Origin: Schleiferiaceae bacterium | Lineage (GTDB): Bacteria; Bacteroidota; Bacteroidia; Flavobacteriales; Schleiferiaceae | DNA: 64,000 bases | Direction: 5' to 3' | Assembly (NCBI GenBank): GCA_018402665.1 | Contig: JAGYIN010000003.1 | Coordinates: 124,001 to 188,000 of the forward strand | Shown: positions 1 through 8,623 of the stretch, one piece after another | Numbering within the stretch: the first letter of the stretch is position 1 | Layout of the letters: each line of letters starts with the position of its first letter | Position numbers and translations under genes: made by a program | Notes under the pieces: model-generated | Told to the model about the DNA's origin: nothing | The model's database searches: none | The model's input: the letters and a program-made list of their open reading frames with translations, nothing else

Positions 1-1
1 G

Positions 2-655
2 GATTACTTCCACTGTACCTCAAACAATACCATTTACGGTACACAAATGAAGTCTTTTCCCGAGACGAATGTGCCGATTATTTGCGATATGAGTTCCGAT
101 ATTTTCTCTCGTTCGGTAGATGTAAGCAAATTTGATTTGATTTATGCGGGCGCCCAAAAGAACTTAGGTCCTGCTGGGGCAACGTTAGTGATTGTGCGCA
201 AGGATGCCTTAGGGAAATCGGGCCGTTACATACCTACCATGCTAAAATACCAAACTCATATAGACAAAGGCAGCATGTTTAATACGCCTCCTGTATTCTC
301 AGTATATGTCAGTATGTTGACTTTGCGCTGGTTGAAAGAAAACGGTGGCGTTGAAGCGATTGAAGCGCGCAATGCGGCTAAAGCAGCGCTGTTGTATAAC
401 GAAATTGATCGCAATCCACTTTTTGTGGGGACTGCTGAGGTAGAGGACCGCTCTACGATGAATGCATGTTTCTTATTGAAAGATGAGGCGCACAAAACGG
501 CCTTTGAAGCGCTGGTTAAAGCGGCTAAAATAAACGGAATTAACGGTCACCGCGATGTTGGTGGTTACCGTGCATCGATGTACAATGCATTAGGCTTAGA
601 CAGTGTTCAGGCGTTAGTGGATTGTATGCAAGAATTAGAAAAAACACACGCATGA
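2..655 (+). CDS. serC: Phosphoserine aminotransferase, C-terminal part (5' end outside window)
   Basis: Frame is open to the window edge ([22 protein letters not shown]...); SerC motifs 'DMSSDIFSR', '[12 protein letters not shown]' (PLP lysine), '[14 protein letters not shown]'. Confidence 0.95.
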   Translation, partial: DYFHCTSNNTIYGTQMKSFPETNVPIICDMSSDIFSRSVDVSKFDLIYAGAQKNLGPAGATLVIVRKDALGKSGRYIPTMLKYQTHIDKGSMFNTPPVFSVYVSMLTLRWLKENGGVEAIEARNAAKAALLYNEIDRNPLFVGTAEVEDRSTMNACFLLKDEAHKTAFEALVKAAKINGINGHRDVGGYRASMYNALGLDSVQALVDCMQELEKTHA

Positions 656-1602
656 AAGTATTAGCAAACGACGGAATTTCAGCTTCGGGAATCGCAGCGA
701 TAGAGGCTTCAGGGCACGAATTAATCACCACTAAAGTCGCTCAAGAGCAACTGGAAAGCTACATCAACGAACACCAGATTGATGTGGTTTTGGTGCGTTC
801 AGCAACTACGGTGCGCAAGGAATTGATTGATGCGTGTCCTTCAATAAAAGGCATCGGTCGCGGTGGCGTAGGTATGGATAATATCGATGTGGCGTATGCG
901 CGTGAGAAAGGCCTCAAAGTCTTTAATACGCCTGCAGCGTCTTCAGATTCTGTCGCGGAATTAGTGATGGGACACATGCGAACGTTGGTACGTTTCCTAC
1001 ACGACTCCAATAGAAACATGCCGCTCGACGGTGATTCAAAATTCGCGTCGTTGAAAAAAGCCTATGCCGGCGGGATGGAATTGCGCGGTAGAACTTTAGG
1101 TATTGTTGGATTCGGTCGCATCGGTCAAGCTTTGGCGAAATTGGCTATTGGTGCGGGAATGGAAGTCGTTTTCTCCGATATGCACAATGATCATATGGAT
1201 GTGGCATTGGAATTCTTTGACGGTCAATCGTTAAGCTTCACATGTAAGAATGTAGGCTTGGAAGGCGTGTTGGCACAATCGGATTTCATTTCACTACACG
1301 TTCCAGGCGGCGATTTGATTGGCGCAGCGGAAATTGCAAAAATGAAGGACGGTGTATTCTTATTAAATGCTGCGCGCGGCGGAGTAATTAATGAAGAGGC
1401 ATTGCTTGATGCGCTTGAGAGCGGCAAAGTAGCTGGAGCTGGACTAGATGTTTTCAAGAATGAGCCTACGCCTGCTGTAAAAGTATTAATGAATGGAAAA
1501 GTGAGTCTTACTCCGCACATTGGTGCAGCAACGGGGGAGGCACAAGATCGCATAGGGACTGAATTGGCATCCCATATTGATGCGCTCGCGGCAAGTCTTT
1601 AA
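652..1602 (+). CDS. serA: D-3-phosphoglycerate dehydrogenase / D-2-hydroxyacid dehydrogenase
   Basis: '[20 protein letters not shown]' Rossmann motif, '[18 protein letters not shown]', '[11 protein letters not shown]'; ATGA overlap with serC. Start moved from 622 to 652. Confidence 0.9.
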   Translation: MKVLANDGISASGIAAIEASGHELITTKVAQEQLESYINEHQIDVVLVRSATTVRKELIDACPSIKGIGRGGVGMDNIDVAYAREKGLKVFNTPAASSDSVAELVMGHMRTLVRFLHDSNRNMPLDGDSKFASLKKAYAGGMELRGRTLGIVGFGRIGQALAKLAIGAGMEVVFSDMHNDHMDVALEFFDGQSLSFTCKNVGLEGVLAQSDFISLHVPGGDLIGAAEIAKMKDGVFLLNAARGGVINEEALLDALESGKVAGAGLDVFKNEPTPAVKVLMNGKVSLTPHIGAATGEAQDRIGTELASHIDALAASL

Positions 1603-1625
1603 CGACGACTCAAAACTTTTTGATG

Positions 1626-1658
1626 AGCCCTGCGGATTCCGCGGGGCTTTTCTTTTTT
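1626..1658 (+). terminator. Intrinsic terminator after serA
   Basis: AGCCCTGCGG-ATT-CCGCGGGGCT hairpin followed by TTTCTTTTTT. Confidence 0.8.
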
Positions 1659-1701
1659 GATTGTGTAATTTCACTTCAAGAACCACCAACAGTATAGCGC
1701 T

Positions 1702-2868
1702 ATGCTCCGACCATTTAAAGCGGTACGTCCTACGCGAGACAAAGCTTACCTTGTAGCTACCCGTTCCTACATTACCTACGGTGCTGAGGAGCTCGATGAT
1801 AAATTGGAAAACAATCCGTACACGTTCCTGCACGTCATTAATCCAAACGCATTGCCGGATGCAAATTACAAGGACCGTTTCAGTGCGGTTCGTGGCCGTT
1901 ACAACCGTTTCGAGCAAGAAGGTATTTTCATGCAGGAAACCCATCCAACGTATTACCTCTACGAGCAGAAAACGCCAACGGCTACCTATACGGGTGTCAT
2001 AGGCTTGCTGGATGCTGAAAGTGTGGTGAATGGCACAACCCTTCCACACGAGAAAACCATTGCTAAACGAGAACACATATTTGCTCGGTATTTAAGTATT
2101 ACTGGGTTTCAAGCGGAACCGGTTTTGGTCTTTGGTTCGACTAATGAATCGTATACAGCGTTAGTCGAAAGTATCAAGGAGGAACGACCGGAGTATGAGT
2201 TTTCCTCTACGGATCGTTACCGTCACCGCATGTGGGTGGTGCCGGCGGAACATGCCCATGAATTGGTTCAATTCTTCGAGCAATCGGGGACGAAATATAT
2301 TGCCGATGGACACCATCGTTTGGCCTCATCGGTACGCGTAGCCCAGGATGCACCGGACAATCCATTGGCACAGGGGGTACTTTGTATGTTCATGGCGGAG
2401 GAGCAAGTCGGTATCGAATCATTTGAACGTTGGTTCGACTTAAGCAATGATTCCTTCGATCTTGCTGATCTTGAGGCGCACTATATCCTCGAGCCTATTG
2501 AAGCGCCAACGGACCATTTTAATGGCATCAGTTTCCAATGCTTCTTTGAAGGAAGTTGGTATAATTTACGCAGTAGAGCCTCGAAGGGAGAGGTCTTGCC
2601 TTCTCAAGAGTTGCTGGATACTATTCTTTATCCGCTGCTTGATGTTGTGGATCCTAGAAATGATGGGCGTTTACATTATCACAGACAAACGGAATTGGAC
2701 CGTAGCGCCGAGATGGTGCGAAAGGGGTATGCATTGGGATTTCGCTTACCGCCGGTAAGTGTAAAACTATTGAAAGAAATCGCTGTTAATAAGGGGTCTA
2801 TGCCGCCAAAGAGCACGTATATTGAACCCAAATTAAGGAGCGGTTTACTTCTTCATCTTTTTAAATGA
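1702..2868 (+). CDS. DUF1015 family protein
   Basis: Starts 'MLRPFKAVRPTRDKAYLVATRSY'; contains 'YIADGHHRLASSVRVA', typical of DUF1015; adjacent to serC-serA. Confidence 0.85.
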   Translation: MLRPFKAVRPTRDKAYLVATRSYITYGAEELDDKLENNPYTFLHVINPNALPDANYKDRFSAVRGRYNRFEQEGIFMQETHPTYYLYEQKTPTATYTGVIGLLDAESVVNGTTLPHEKTIAKREHIFARYLSITGFQAEPVLVFGSTNESYTALVESIKEERPEYEFSSTDRYRHRMWVVPAEHAHELVQFFEQSGTKYIADGHHRLASSVRVAQDAPDNPLAQGVLCMFMAEEQVGIESFERWFDLSNDSFDLADLEAHYILEPIEAPTDHFNGISFQCFFEGSWYNLRSRASKGEVLPSQELLDTILYPLLDVVDPRNDGRLHYHRQTELDRSAEMVRKGYALGFRLPPVSVKLLKEIAVNKGSMPPKSTYIEPKLRSGLLLHLFK

Positions 2869-3521
2869 CACAAATTCAATCAGCTTTAAAATCCGTTTGC
2901 GCCTCACTTCAAGAAGGGGTGGAGCTGGTAGCAGTGAGTAAGACGAAGCCCGTAGCGCTTTTATTGGAAGCGTACGAAGCTGGGCAGCGTGATTTTGGCG
3001 AGAACAAGGTTCAAGAAATGGCGCTCAAAGCAGCGACCATGCCTGAGGACATCCGCTGGCACATGATCGGTCATGTACAAACGAACAAAATCAAGTACAT
3101 GGCGCCTTTTGTTCATTTGGTGCACGGGGTTGATCGAGAAAAAGTCTTAAAAGAATTGGACAAACAAGCAAAGAAAGTAAGCCGCATTATCGACTGTCTT
3201 TTGCAAGTCCATATTGCCCAGGAGGAAACGAAATTTGGTTGGTCTGTGGCGGAATTGGAAGCGCTATTGCCGCATATGTCCCTATACCCAAATGTTCGCG
3301 TACGCGGATTGATGGGAATGGCATCAAACACTGACGATGAGCATCAGGTGCGTAGAGAGTTTTTGGACCTCAACGACCTCTATAAAAAGCATGCGCAGGC
3401 GCAGCATTGGGATACTTTAAGTATCGGAATGAGCGGCGATTATGCCATTGCGATGGAATGTGGTGCCACGCACGTGAGAATAGGCTCTGCCGTCTTTGGT
3501 GCAAGAAATGATGCGCCATGA
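2865..3521 (+). CDS. YggS family pyridoxal-phosphate homeostasis protein
   Basis: 'ELVAVSKTKP', 'DFGENKVQEM', 'WHMIGHVQTNKIK', 'SIGMSGDYAIAMECGATHVRIGSAVFG'; ATGA overlap with upstream gene. Confidence 0.93.
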   Translation: MTQIQSALKSVCASLQEGVELVAVSKTKPVALLLEAYEAGQRDFGENKVQEMALKAATMPEDIRWHMIGHVQTNKIKYMAPFVHLVHGVDREKVLKELDKQAKKVSRIIDCLLQVHIAQEETKFGWSVAELEALLPHMSLYPNVRVRGLMGMASNTDDEHQVRREFLDLNDLYKKHAQAQHWDTLSIGMSGDYAIAMECGATHVRIGSAVFGARNDAP

Positions 3522-4846
3522 AATTTGCAGTAGTTGATATAGAATGTACCGGTGGAACATTTGGTTCGGAGCGAATCATTGATGTCGCCATATTCGTGTT
3601 GGAAAATGGGGAAGTAGTGGACCAATTGGTATCTCTCGTAAACCCTGAAAAAGGCATTGATCCGTACGTGACTAAATTGACGGGAATCACCAATAAAATG
3701 GTGCGCACGGCTCCAAAATTTTATGAATTGGCCAAACGCGTGGTGAAGATCACTGAGGATTGTACGTTCGTCGCACACAACATTAGCTTTGATTACCGCG
3801 TTTTTCAGCAGGAATTTGAATCTATGGGATTCGATTACCACCGTGCTACCCTCGATACCATTCCCTATTGCGAGCGCATCTTCCCGGATTGGGAAAATTA
3901 CGGTTTGAAGACGGTAAGCAAAGAACTGGGATTGGTGAATTCAGCGCGCCATAGAGCAGAAGGCGATGCACGATTGACCCTTGAGTTGTTAAAGCTATTG
4001 CTGGAAAAAGATCGCGATGCTTATTTGAACAAAGTTCACGTCAGTAAAGAAGCGAGCGTACGTAAGAATCCGTTCAAGCTGCAGGTCAAGAACATGCAGA
4101 ATAAAGTGGGCATTTATTACATCTATAATGAGGCAGGCGAGGCCATTTATGTGGGTTCAAGTAAGGATTTGCAAAACAGCATCAACCGACATTTCGTTGC
4201 CGATAATAAAATAGCACTGGCCTTGCAGCAGGAGGCGGCAACACTTGAGGTCGAAGAGTTAGGTAATGAGGCTGTGGCTGAGGTTTTGGTACGATCGACC
4301 CTAGATAAGCATCGCCCCATTTACAATGTCACAAAGAAAAAGCAGTTTTTAAACTTCGGTATTTTCGTAGATGCGAAAAAGGGAGCGGAAATAGATCATG
4401 TACGAGTCTTTCCGGTACGTCATAAGGCCCCCGATTTTTATTTTGAAGGTCCTAAAACCATTTATCCCTGGTTGCAAAAAGTAATGATGTCCGAGGGACT
4501 GGATCCCTTTGTCTTTCTCTTAGACAGAGACCGCGAGCATTATTTCAAGCACACGCAAAATTTACAGTGGAAAGCTAAAAGTAAGCGTATCGGCATAAGT
4601 ACTTTGCGCAGTTACATGTTGCCTCAGGATGGCGTTTTGATCGGTCCTGGACGAAAATCAACAGAGCAATGTGCCATCATCGTAGAGAATTTCCGAGTGC
4701 TCGGATACACGTATTTTTATCTGGCGACAGACTCAACGAACATCGCGCAACTGAAGAAGCGTATGGTGCACCTAGAAAGTGATGCCTATACCGTAGGAGT
4801 GATGCACCATTACCTGCAATTAGGCTACCTTAAAGTATTGGGTTAA
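3518..4846 (+). CDS. DnaQ-like 3'-5' exonuclease fused to GIY-YIG endonuclease domain
   Basis: N-term 'FAVVDIECTGG', 'FVAHNISFDYRVF', 'HRAEGDARLTLEL' (DEDDh exonuclease); middle 'VGIYYIYNEAGEAIYVGSSKDLQNSINRHF' (GIY-YIG). Confidence 0.88.
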   Translation: MKFAVVDIECTGGTFGSERIIDVAIFVLENGEVVDQLVSLVNPEKGIDPYVTKLTGITNKMVRTAPKFYELAKRVVKITEDCTFVAHNISFDYRVFQQEFESMGFDYHRATLDTIPYCERIFPDWENYGLKTVSKELGLVNSARHRAEGDARLTLELLKLLLEKDRDAYLNKVHVSKEASVRKNPFKLQVKNMQNKVGIYYIYNEAGEAIYVGSSKDLQNSINRHFVADNKIALALQQEAATLEVEELGNEAVAEVLVRSTLDKHRPIYNVTKKKQFLNFGIFVDAKKGAEIDHVRVFPVRHKAPDFYFEGPKTIYPWLQKVMMSEGLDPFVFLLDRDREHYFKHTQNLQWKAKSKRIGISTLRSYMLPQDGVLIGPGRKSTEQCAIIVENFRVLGYTYFYLATDSTNIAQLKKRMVHLESDAYTVGVMHHYLQLGYLKVLG

Positions 4847-5497
4847 TTACTTGAAAAAGTAAGTGAGACTCACCATGATTTGACTCCGTCTCGCATCTAA
4901 ATTAAAGTTGTAATCGGTGCCTCCGTTATCTGTGTAGGTCACGTTTCTCGAAAGCATGCCGAAACCTCCTTCGTACTTTACTTCTCCCATGAGGCGCCAT
5001 AGCTTTAGTCCTGCCTGAATATGCCAGCCCCATGTGAGGTTAGCCTCCTGGTCGTTTGACCACAATGCGCTTGCATCAGCAAAGGGTAGGGATGGGGTGC
5101 CTCCTAAACCTGCGTACGCCGGCCCAAATTTAGCACCCGCACTAATGGGGAAATCCAAGCGTCTTACAGTGGAGCTTAGGTCAATTTCCTGACCACCGTC
5201 TGTAATAATGAGTGTTTCTTTAAACTGCGTGTACAGGGCTTCACCATGGACATAAACCGGAACTAAGGGAAGGCTGATTCGCGTAATTCCTCCGAAATGG
5301 AATCCGTTTTGAAAATCCGTTTGAAGGTTGGATATGTCGTAGGCTTGGTCGTTGTAGATGGCAAGTATATCTGCAGCGCTCAGCGCACTTTGCGGATAAT
5401 TTACGCCGCCTTTTACGCCGAATTTTATCACCTTGAACTGCCCAAAGCTGAGGTTCGAGAGAAGTAAGAAGGCGATAAGCGATAGGCTGTGTTTCAT
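4847..5497 (-). CDS. Secreted/outer-membrane beta-barrel-like hypothetical protein
   Basis: Signal peptide 'MKHSLSLIAFLLLSNLSFGQ', 'KFGVKGGVNYPQ' start and terminal aromatic '...VSLTYFFK'. Start moved to 5497. Confidence 0.6.
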   Translation of the reverse strand: MKHSLSLIAFLLLSNLSFGQFKVIKFGVKGGVNYPQSALSAADILAIYNDQAYDISNLQTDFQNGFHFGGITRISLPLVPVYVHGEALYTQFKETLIITDGGQEIDLSSTVRRLDFPISAGAKFGPAYAGLGGTPSLPFADASALWSNDQEANLTWGWHIQAGLKLWRLMGEVKYEGGFGMLSRNVTYTDNGGTDYNFNLDARRSQIMVSLTYFFK

Positions 5498-5544
5498 GTA
5501 TACTTTTCTATATATCAACAAAAACGATTCCAAATTAAACAGGC

Positions 5545-6501
5545 TTATCCCGAAAAGGTGGAGAGGTAGTTCTCAACGTTCGTTTGAATGCGCTCTTCAG
5601 CCCCTTCGTCACTAACTTTATGGAATGTTTTTCCAGTAATTTTTTCATAGAGTTCTTGGTACCGATTGCTGACCAATTCTACGAAATCATCCGTCATTTC
5701 AGGCACCTGTTGACCGTCCTTGCCTTGGAATCCATTTTCCATGAGCCATTCCCGAACGAACTCTTTAGAAAGTTGACGCTGCGCCTCGTTGGCATTTTGT
5801 CGCTCCTCATAACCTTCAGCGTAGAAATAACGAGAACTGTCGGGTGTGTGAATTTCATCAATCAGCACGATCGTACCATCAGCGAGTTTTCCAAACTCAT
5901 ATTTTGTATCCACAAGAATGAGCCCGCGTTCGGCGGCCATTTCTGAGCCGCGTTTAAACAGAGCACGGGTGTAGTGTTCTAATTGAAGATAATCGGCTTC
6001 ACTCACGATACCTCTTGCAATAATGTCTTCGCGTGAGATATCTTCATCGTGCGCGCCGTGTTCCGCTTTTGTTGCAGGAGTTATAATAGGTTCCGGGAAC
6101 GCATCATTTTCTTTTATTCCCTCAGGCAGAACAATCCCGCATAATTCGCGAACGCCGCTCTTATAGGTTCTAGCAGCATGCCCTGCGAGGTAACCGCGAA
6201 TGACCATTTCCACTTTGAACGGTTCTGCGCGATGGCCGATGGTTACCTGAGCATCAGGAGATGCAAGACGCCAGTTGGGAACGATATCTTTTGTAGCCTC
6301 AAGGAAGTGCGCTGCGATCTGATTCAATACTTGACCTTTTCCTGGAATGGGGCGAGGAAGCACCACGTCAAATGCAGAAATGCGATTCGATGCAACCATT
6401 ACCAGAACATCACGTCCTATAGTGTATACATCGCGTACTTTTCCTCGGTAGAAATGCGTTAATCCGGAAAACTGATAAGTGGGCTCTTGATTCATGATCA
6501 A
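5545..6501 (-). CDS. purC: Phosphoribosylaminoimidazole-succinocarboxamide synthase
   Basis: '[12 protein letters not shown]', '[10 protein letters not shown]', '[19 protein letters not shown]', 'LVDTKYEFG', '[14 protein letters not shown]', 'SKEFVREWL'. Confidence 0.95.
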   Translation of the reverse strand: MIMNQEPTYQFSGLTHFYRGKVRDVYTIGRDVLVMVASNRISAFDVVLPRPIPGKGQVLNQIAAHFLEATKDIVPNWRLASPDAQVTIGHRAEPFKVEMVIRGYLAGHAARTYKSGVRELCGIVLPEGIKENDAFPEPIITPATKAEHGAHDEDISREDIIARGIVSEADYLQLEHYTRALFKRGSEMAAERGLILVDTKYEFGKLADGTIVLIDEIHTPDSSRYFYAEGYEERQNANEAQRQLSKEFVREWLMENGFQGKDGQQVPEMTDDFVELVSNRYQELYEKITGKTFHKVSDEGAEERIQTNVENYLSTFSG

Positions 6502-7442
6502 TCTTTTTGTTCGTATGCTTTAATAATTTGTTTCACCAGTGGATGGCGAATGACATCTCTTCCGTCCAAATAAACGAAACCAATTCCTTTCACGTCACTG
6601 AGGTAGCTGATGGCCTCTTTGAGTCCAGATTTCTGATGCTTTGGCAGGTCGATTTGAGAGGTGTCCCCAGTAATAATGAACCGTGCGCTTTCTCCCATAC
6701 GTGTCAAAAACATCTTCATTTGCGAGGTAGTCGTGTTTTGACTTTCGTCGAGAATAACAAAGGCATCGTCCAGGGTGCGTCCGCGCATAAAGGCCAATGG
6801 CGCAATCTCTATAGTTTTATTTTCAAGGTAAAATTCCAATTTTTCTTTCGGAATCATGTCCCGCAATGCATCGTACAGCGGGGCCAAATAGGGATCCAGT
6901 TTCTCCTTTAGATCGCCCGGCAAGAAGCCAAGGTTTTCTCCTGCTTCCACCGCGGGTCGCGTTAAAATGATGCGTCGTACCTCACGATTTTTTAGCGCAC
7001 GTACGGCCAATGCTACCGCTGTGTAGGTTTTTCCCGTACCCGCTGGCCCAATTGCGAAAACCATGTCGTTGTCGATACTGGACTCGATGAGTTTATATTG
7101 ATTCGGCGTCTTCGCTTTGATGATGCGTCCGGATGGACCATGCAAAATCACCTCATCCTTCAGCAGGGTGTAATTTTCTTTTGCCGCATCGTTCGCTTGC
7201 ACGAGGTTGTCGAAGGCACGCTGATCTAAGGTTTTATGCTTTTCAACATACGCGAGAATACCGTCAAGTTTATCTTCAAACTCTAGGACGATTTCTTCAG
7301 GACCACTCACCTTTATTTTGTGGCCACGTGCAACAATCTTCAGCTTTGGGAAATAGGTTCCAATCTGCTTTAGGAACGTATTACTGGGTCCGTAAAGTTG
7401 TGCTGGATCGGCCCCTGTGAGTTCAAATATGCGTTCTGTCAA
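6498..7442 (-). CDS. phoH: PhoH family ATPase
   Basis: '[16 protein letters not shown]' Walker A, '[35 protein letters not shown]', '[11 protein letters not shown]'. Confidence 0.95.
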   Translation of the reverse strand: MTERIFELTGADPAQLYGPSNTFLKQIGTYFPKLKIVARGHKIKVSGPEEIVLEFEDKLDGILAYVEKHKTLDQRAFDNLVQANDAAKENYTLLKDEVILHGPSGRIIKAKTPNQYKLIESSIDNDMVFAIGPAGTGKTYTAVALAVRALKNREVRRIILTRPAVEAGENLGFLPGDLKEKLDPYLAPLYDALRDMIPKEKLEFYLENKTIEIAPLAFMRGRTLDDAFVILDESQNTTTSQMKMFLTRMGESARFIITGDTSQIDLPKHQKSGLKEAISYLSDVKGIGFVYLDGRDVIRHPLVKQIIKAYEQKD

Positions 7443-7493
7443 TTACTGCTACCTTGTATGGTGTAAATGAAGGCGGAATTGCCTTACTTTTGA

Positions 7494-7523
7494 CAAAGTA
7501 ACTACATTTTTACCAATACACAA
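7494..7523 (-). promoter_or_regulatory. Candidate Bacteroidetes-type promoter for phoH-purC
   Basis: On minus strand TTG-N19-TTACTTTG, close to the TTTG/TAnnTTTG consensus, ~50 nt upstream of the phoH start. Confidence 0.4.
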
Positions 7524-7541
7524 CGCGGCATTAGCCCTTCT

Positions 7542-8330
7542 ATGGCGGTCATCACAGCAACTTCAGATTTTGGACCTAAAGACGCAACACTTGCGAAGGC
7601 AAAAGCGCACTTTATTCGCCGTGTCAAGGGGTTGCAATGGGTGGATATAAGTCATGAGGTTGAACCACATAACATTCAGCAAGCCTCTTTTCTTATAAAA
7701 CGCGCTTTTACAGCTTTTCCGACGGGTACTATTCACGTGGTTTTTGTAGGTAGCAGTCCACAGCAAGGGCTGACTTACGTTTGCATTAAAGCGAACGGTC
7801 AATACTTTATTGCTGCGAATAACGGCATATTACCGAGCCTTTTGATGGAGGCGAAGATTACGGATGCAAGAACATTGGATATACGCGGTGTAGATGCGAG
7901 CGATGTTTTCGCATTGTTCGCCACTGCTGCGGCCCATTTAGCAGAAGGAGGGAAATTAGAACTGCTCGGTCCTGTAGTGCAGCGGATCAAACGCATTAAG
8001 GAACACGAACCCATGGTTGAGGAGCAAATGATCCGTGGGTCAGTGGTCTATATTGATCATTACGGGACTTGTATTACGAACATTACAAAATCCATGTTTG
8101 ATGCCCAATTACGAGGGCGCAAACCTTCCGTAGAAACGCCGCGCAATCGGAGTATAGGCCGCTTTTACGACCGTATTGGCGATGTGCCTCCTGGAAAACT
8201 TGCCGCTATTTGGGACGAACACCAGCATTTGTGTATTGTGGTCGGGAAAAGTGGTGGCGAGCATGTAAAAGGATCGAACGAACTCTTGGGGATGAAAGTG
8301 CACGATTGGGTCAGAATGGATTTCATATGA
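7542..8330 (+). CDS. SAM hydroxide adenosyltransferase family protein (DUF62)
   Basis: 'ITATSDFGPKDATLAKAKAHF...VDISHEVEPHNIQQASFLIKRAF', 'FIAANNGILPSL', 'GSVVYIDHYGTCITNI'. Confidence 0.88.
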   Translation: MAVITATSDFGPKDATLAKAKAHFIRRVKGLQWVDISHEVEPHNIQQASFLIKRAFTAFPTGTIHVVFVGSSPQQGLTYVCIKANGQYFIAANNGILPSLLMEAKITDARTLDIRGVDASDVFALFATAAAHLAEGGKLELLGPVVQRIKRIKEHEPMVEEQMIRGSVVYIDHYGTCITNITKSMFDAQLRGRKPSVETPRNRSIGRFYDRIGDVPPGKLAAIWDEHQHLCIVVGKSGGEHVKGSNELLGMKVHDWVRMDFI

Positions 8331-8623
8331 TTGTAAGAATCGTCCAGCTGCCTATTGTGCCCGGAACTCCGAACGGCGTTGAATTTGAGGCGCTCTTTCA
8401 AGCCTATAAAACGGCTATTTTGGCTGCGTCGGGCTGTCAACGTGTCCAGCTATTGGCGGCGTCAAATTGCTTTTTCACCTACAGTTGGTGGGACAGTGAA
8501 AACGATTTAAATGCGTATCGGGACAGCGCCACCTTTGGGGTGGTTTGGCCCAAAACTAAAGCGCTATTTTCAGGCAAGCCTCAGGCTTGGACCTGTAACT
8601 CATTAGAGCATATGACCAAATGA
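8327..8623 (+). CDS. Antibiotic-biosynthesis-monooxygenase-like (ferredoxin-like fold) small protein
   Basis: 'MIVRIVQLPIVPGTPNGVEFEALFQAYK...CFFTYSWWDSENDLNAYRDSATFGVVWPKTKALF'; ATGA overlap with DUF62. Start moved from 8210. Confidence 0.7.
   Translation: MIVRIVQLPIVPGTPNGVEFEALFQAYKTAILAASGCQRVQLLAASNCFFTYSWWDSENDLNAYRDSATFGVVWPKTKALFSGKPQAWTCNSLEHMTK

Noticed and set aside
1486-2076. 196 aa minus-strand ORF
   Set aside because: Antisense to serA, the terminator and DUF1015; no family resemblance.
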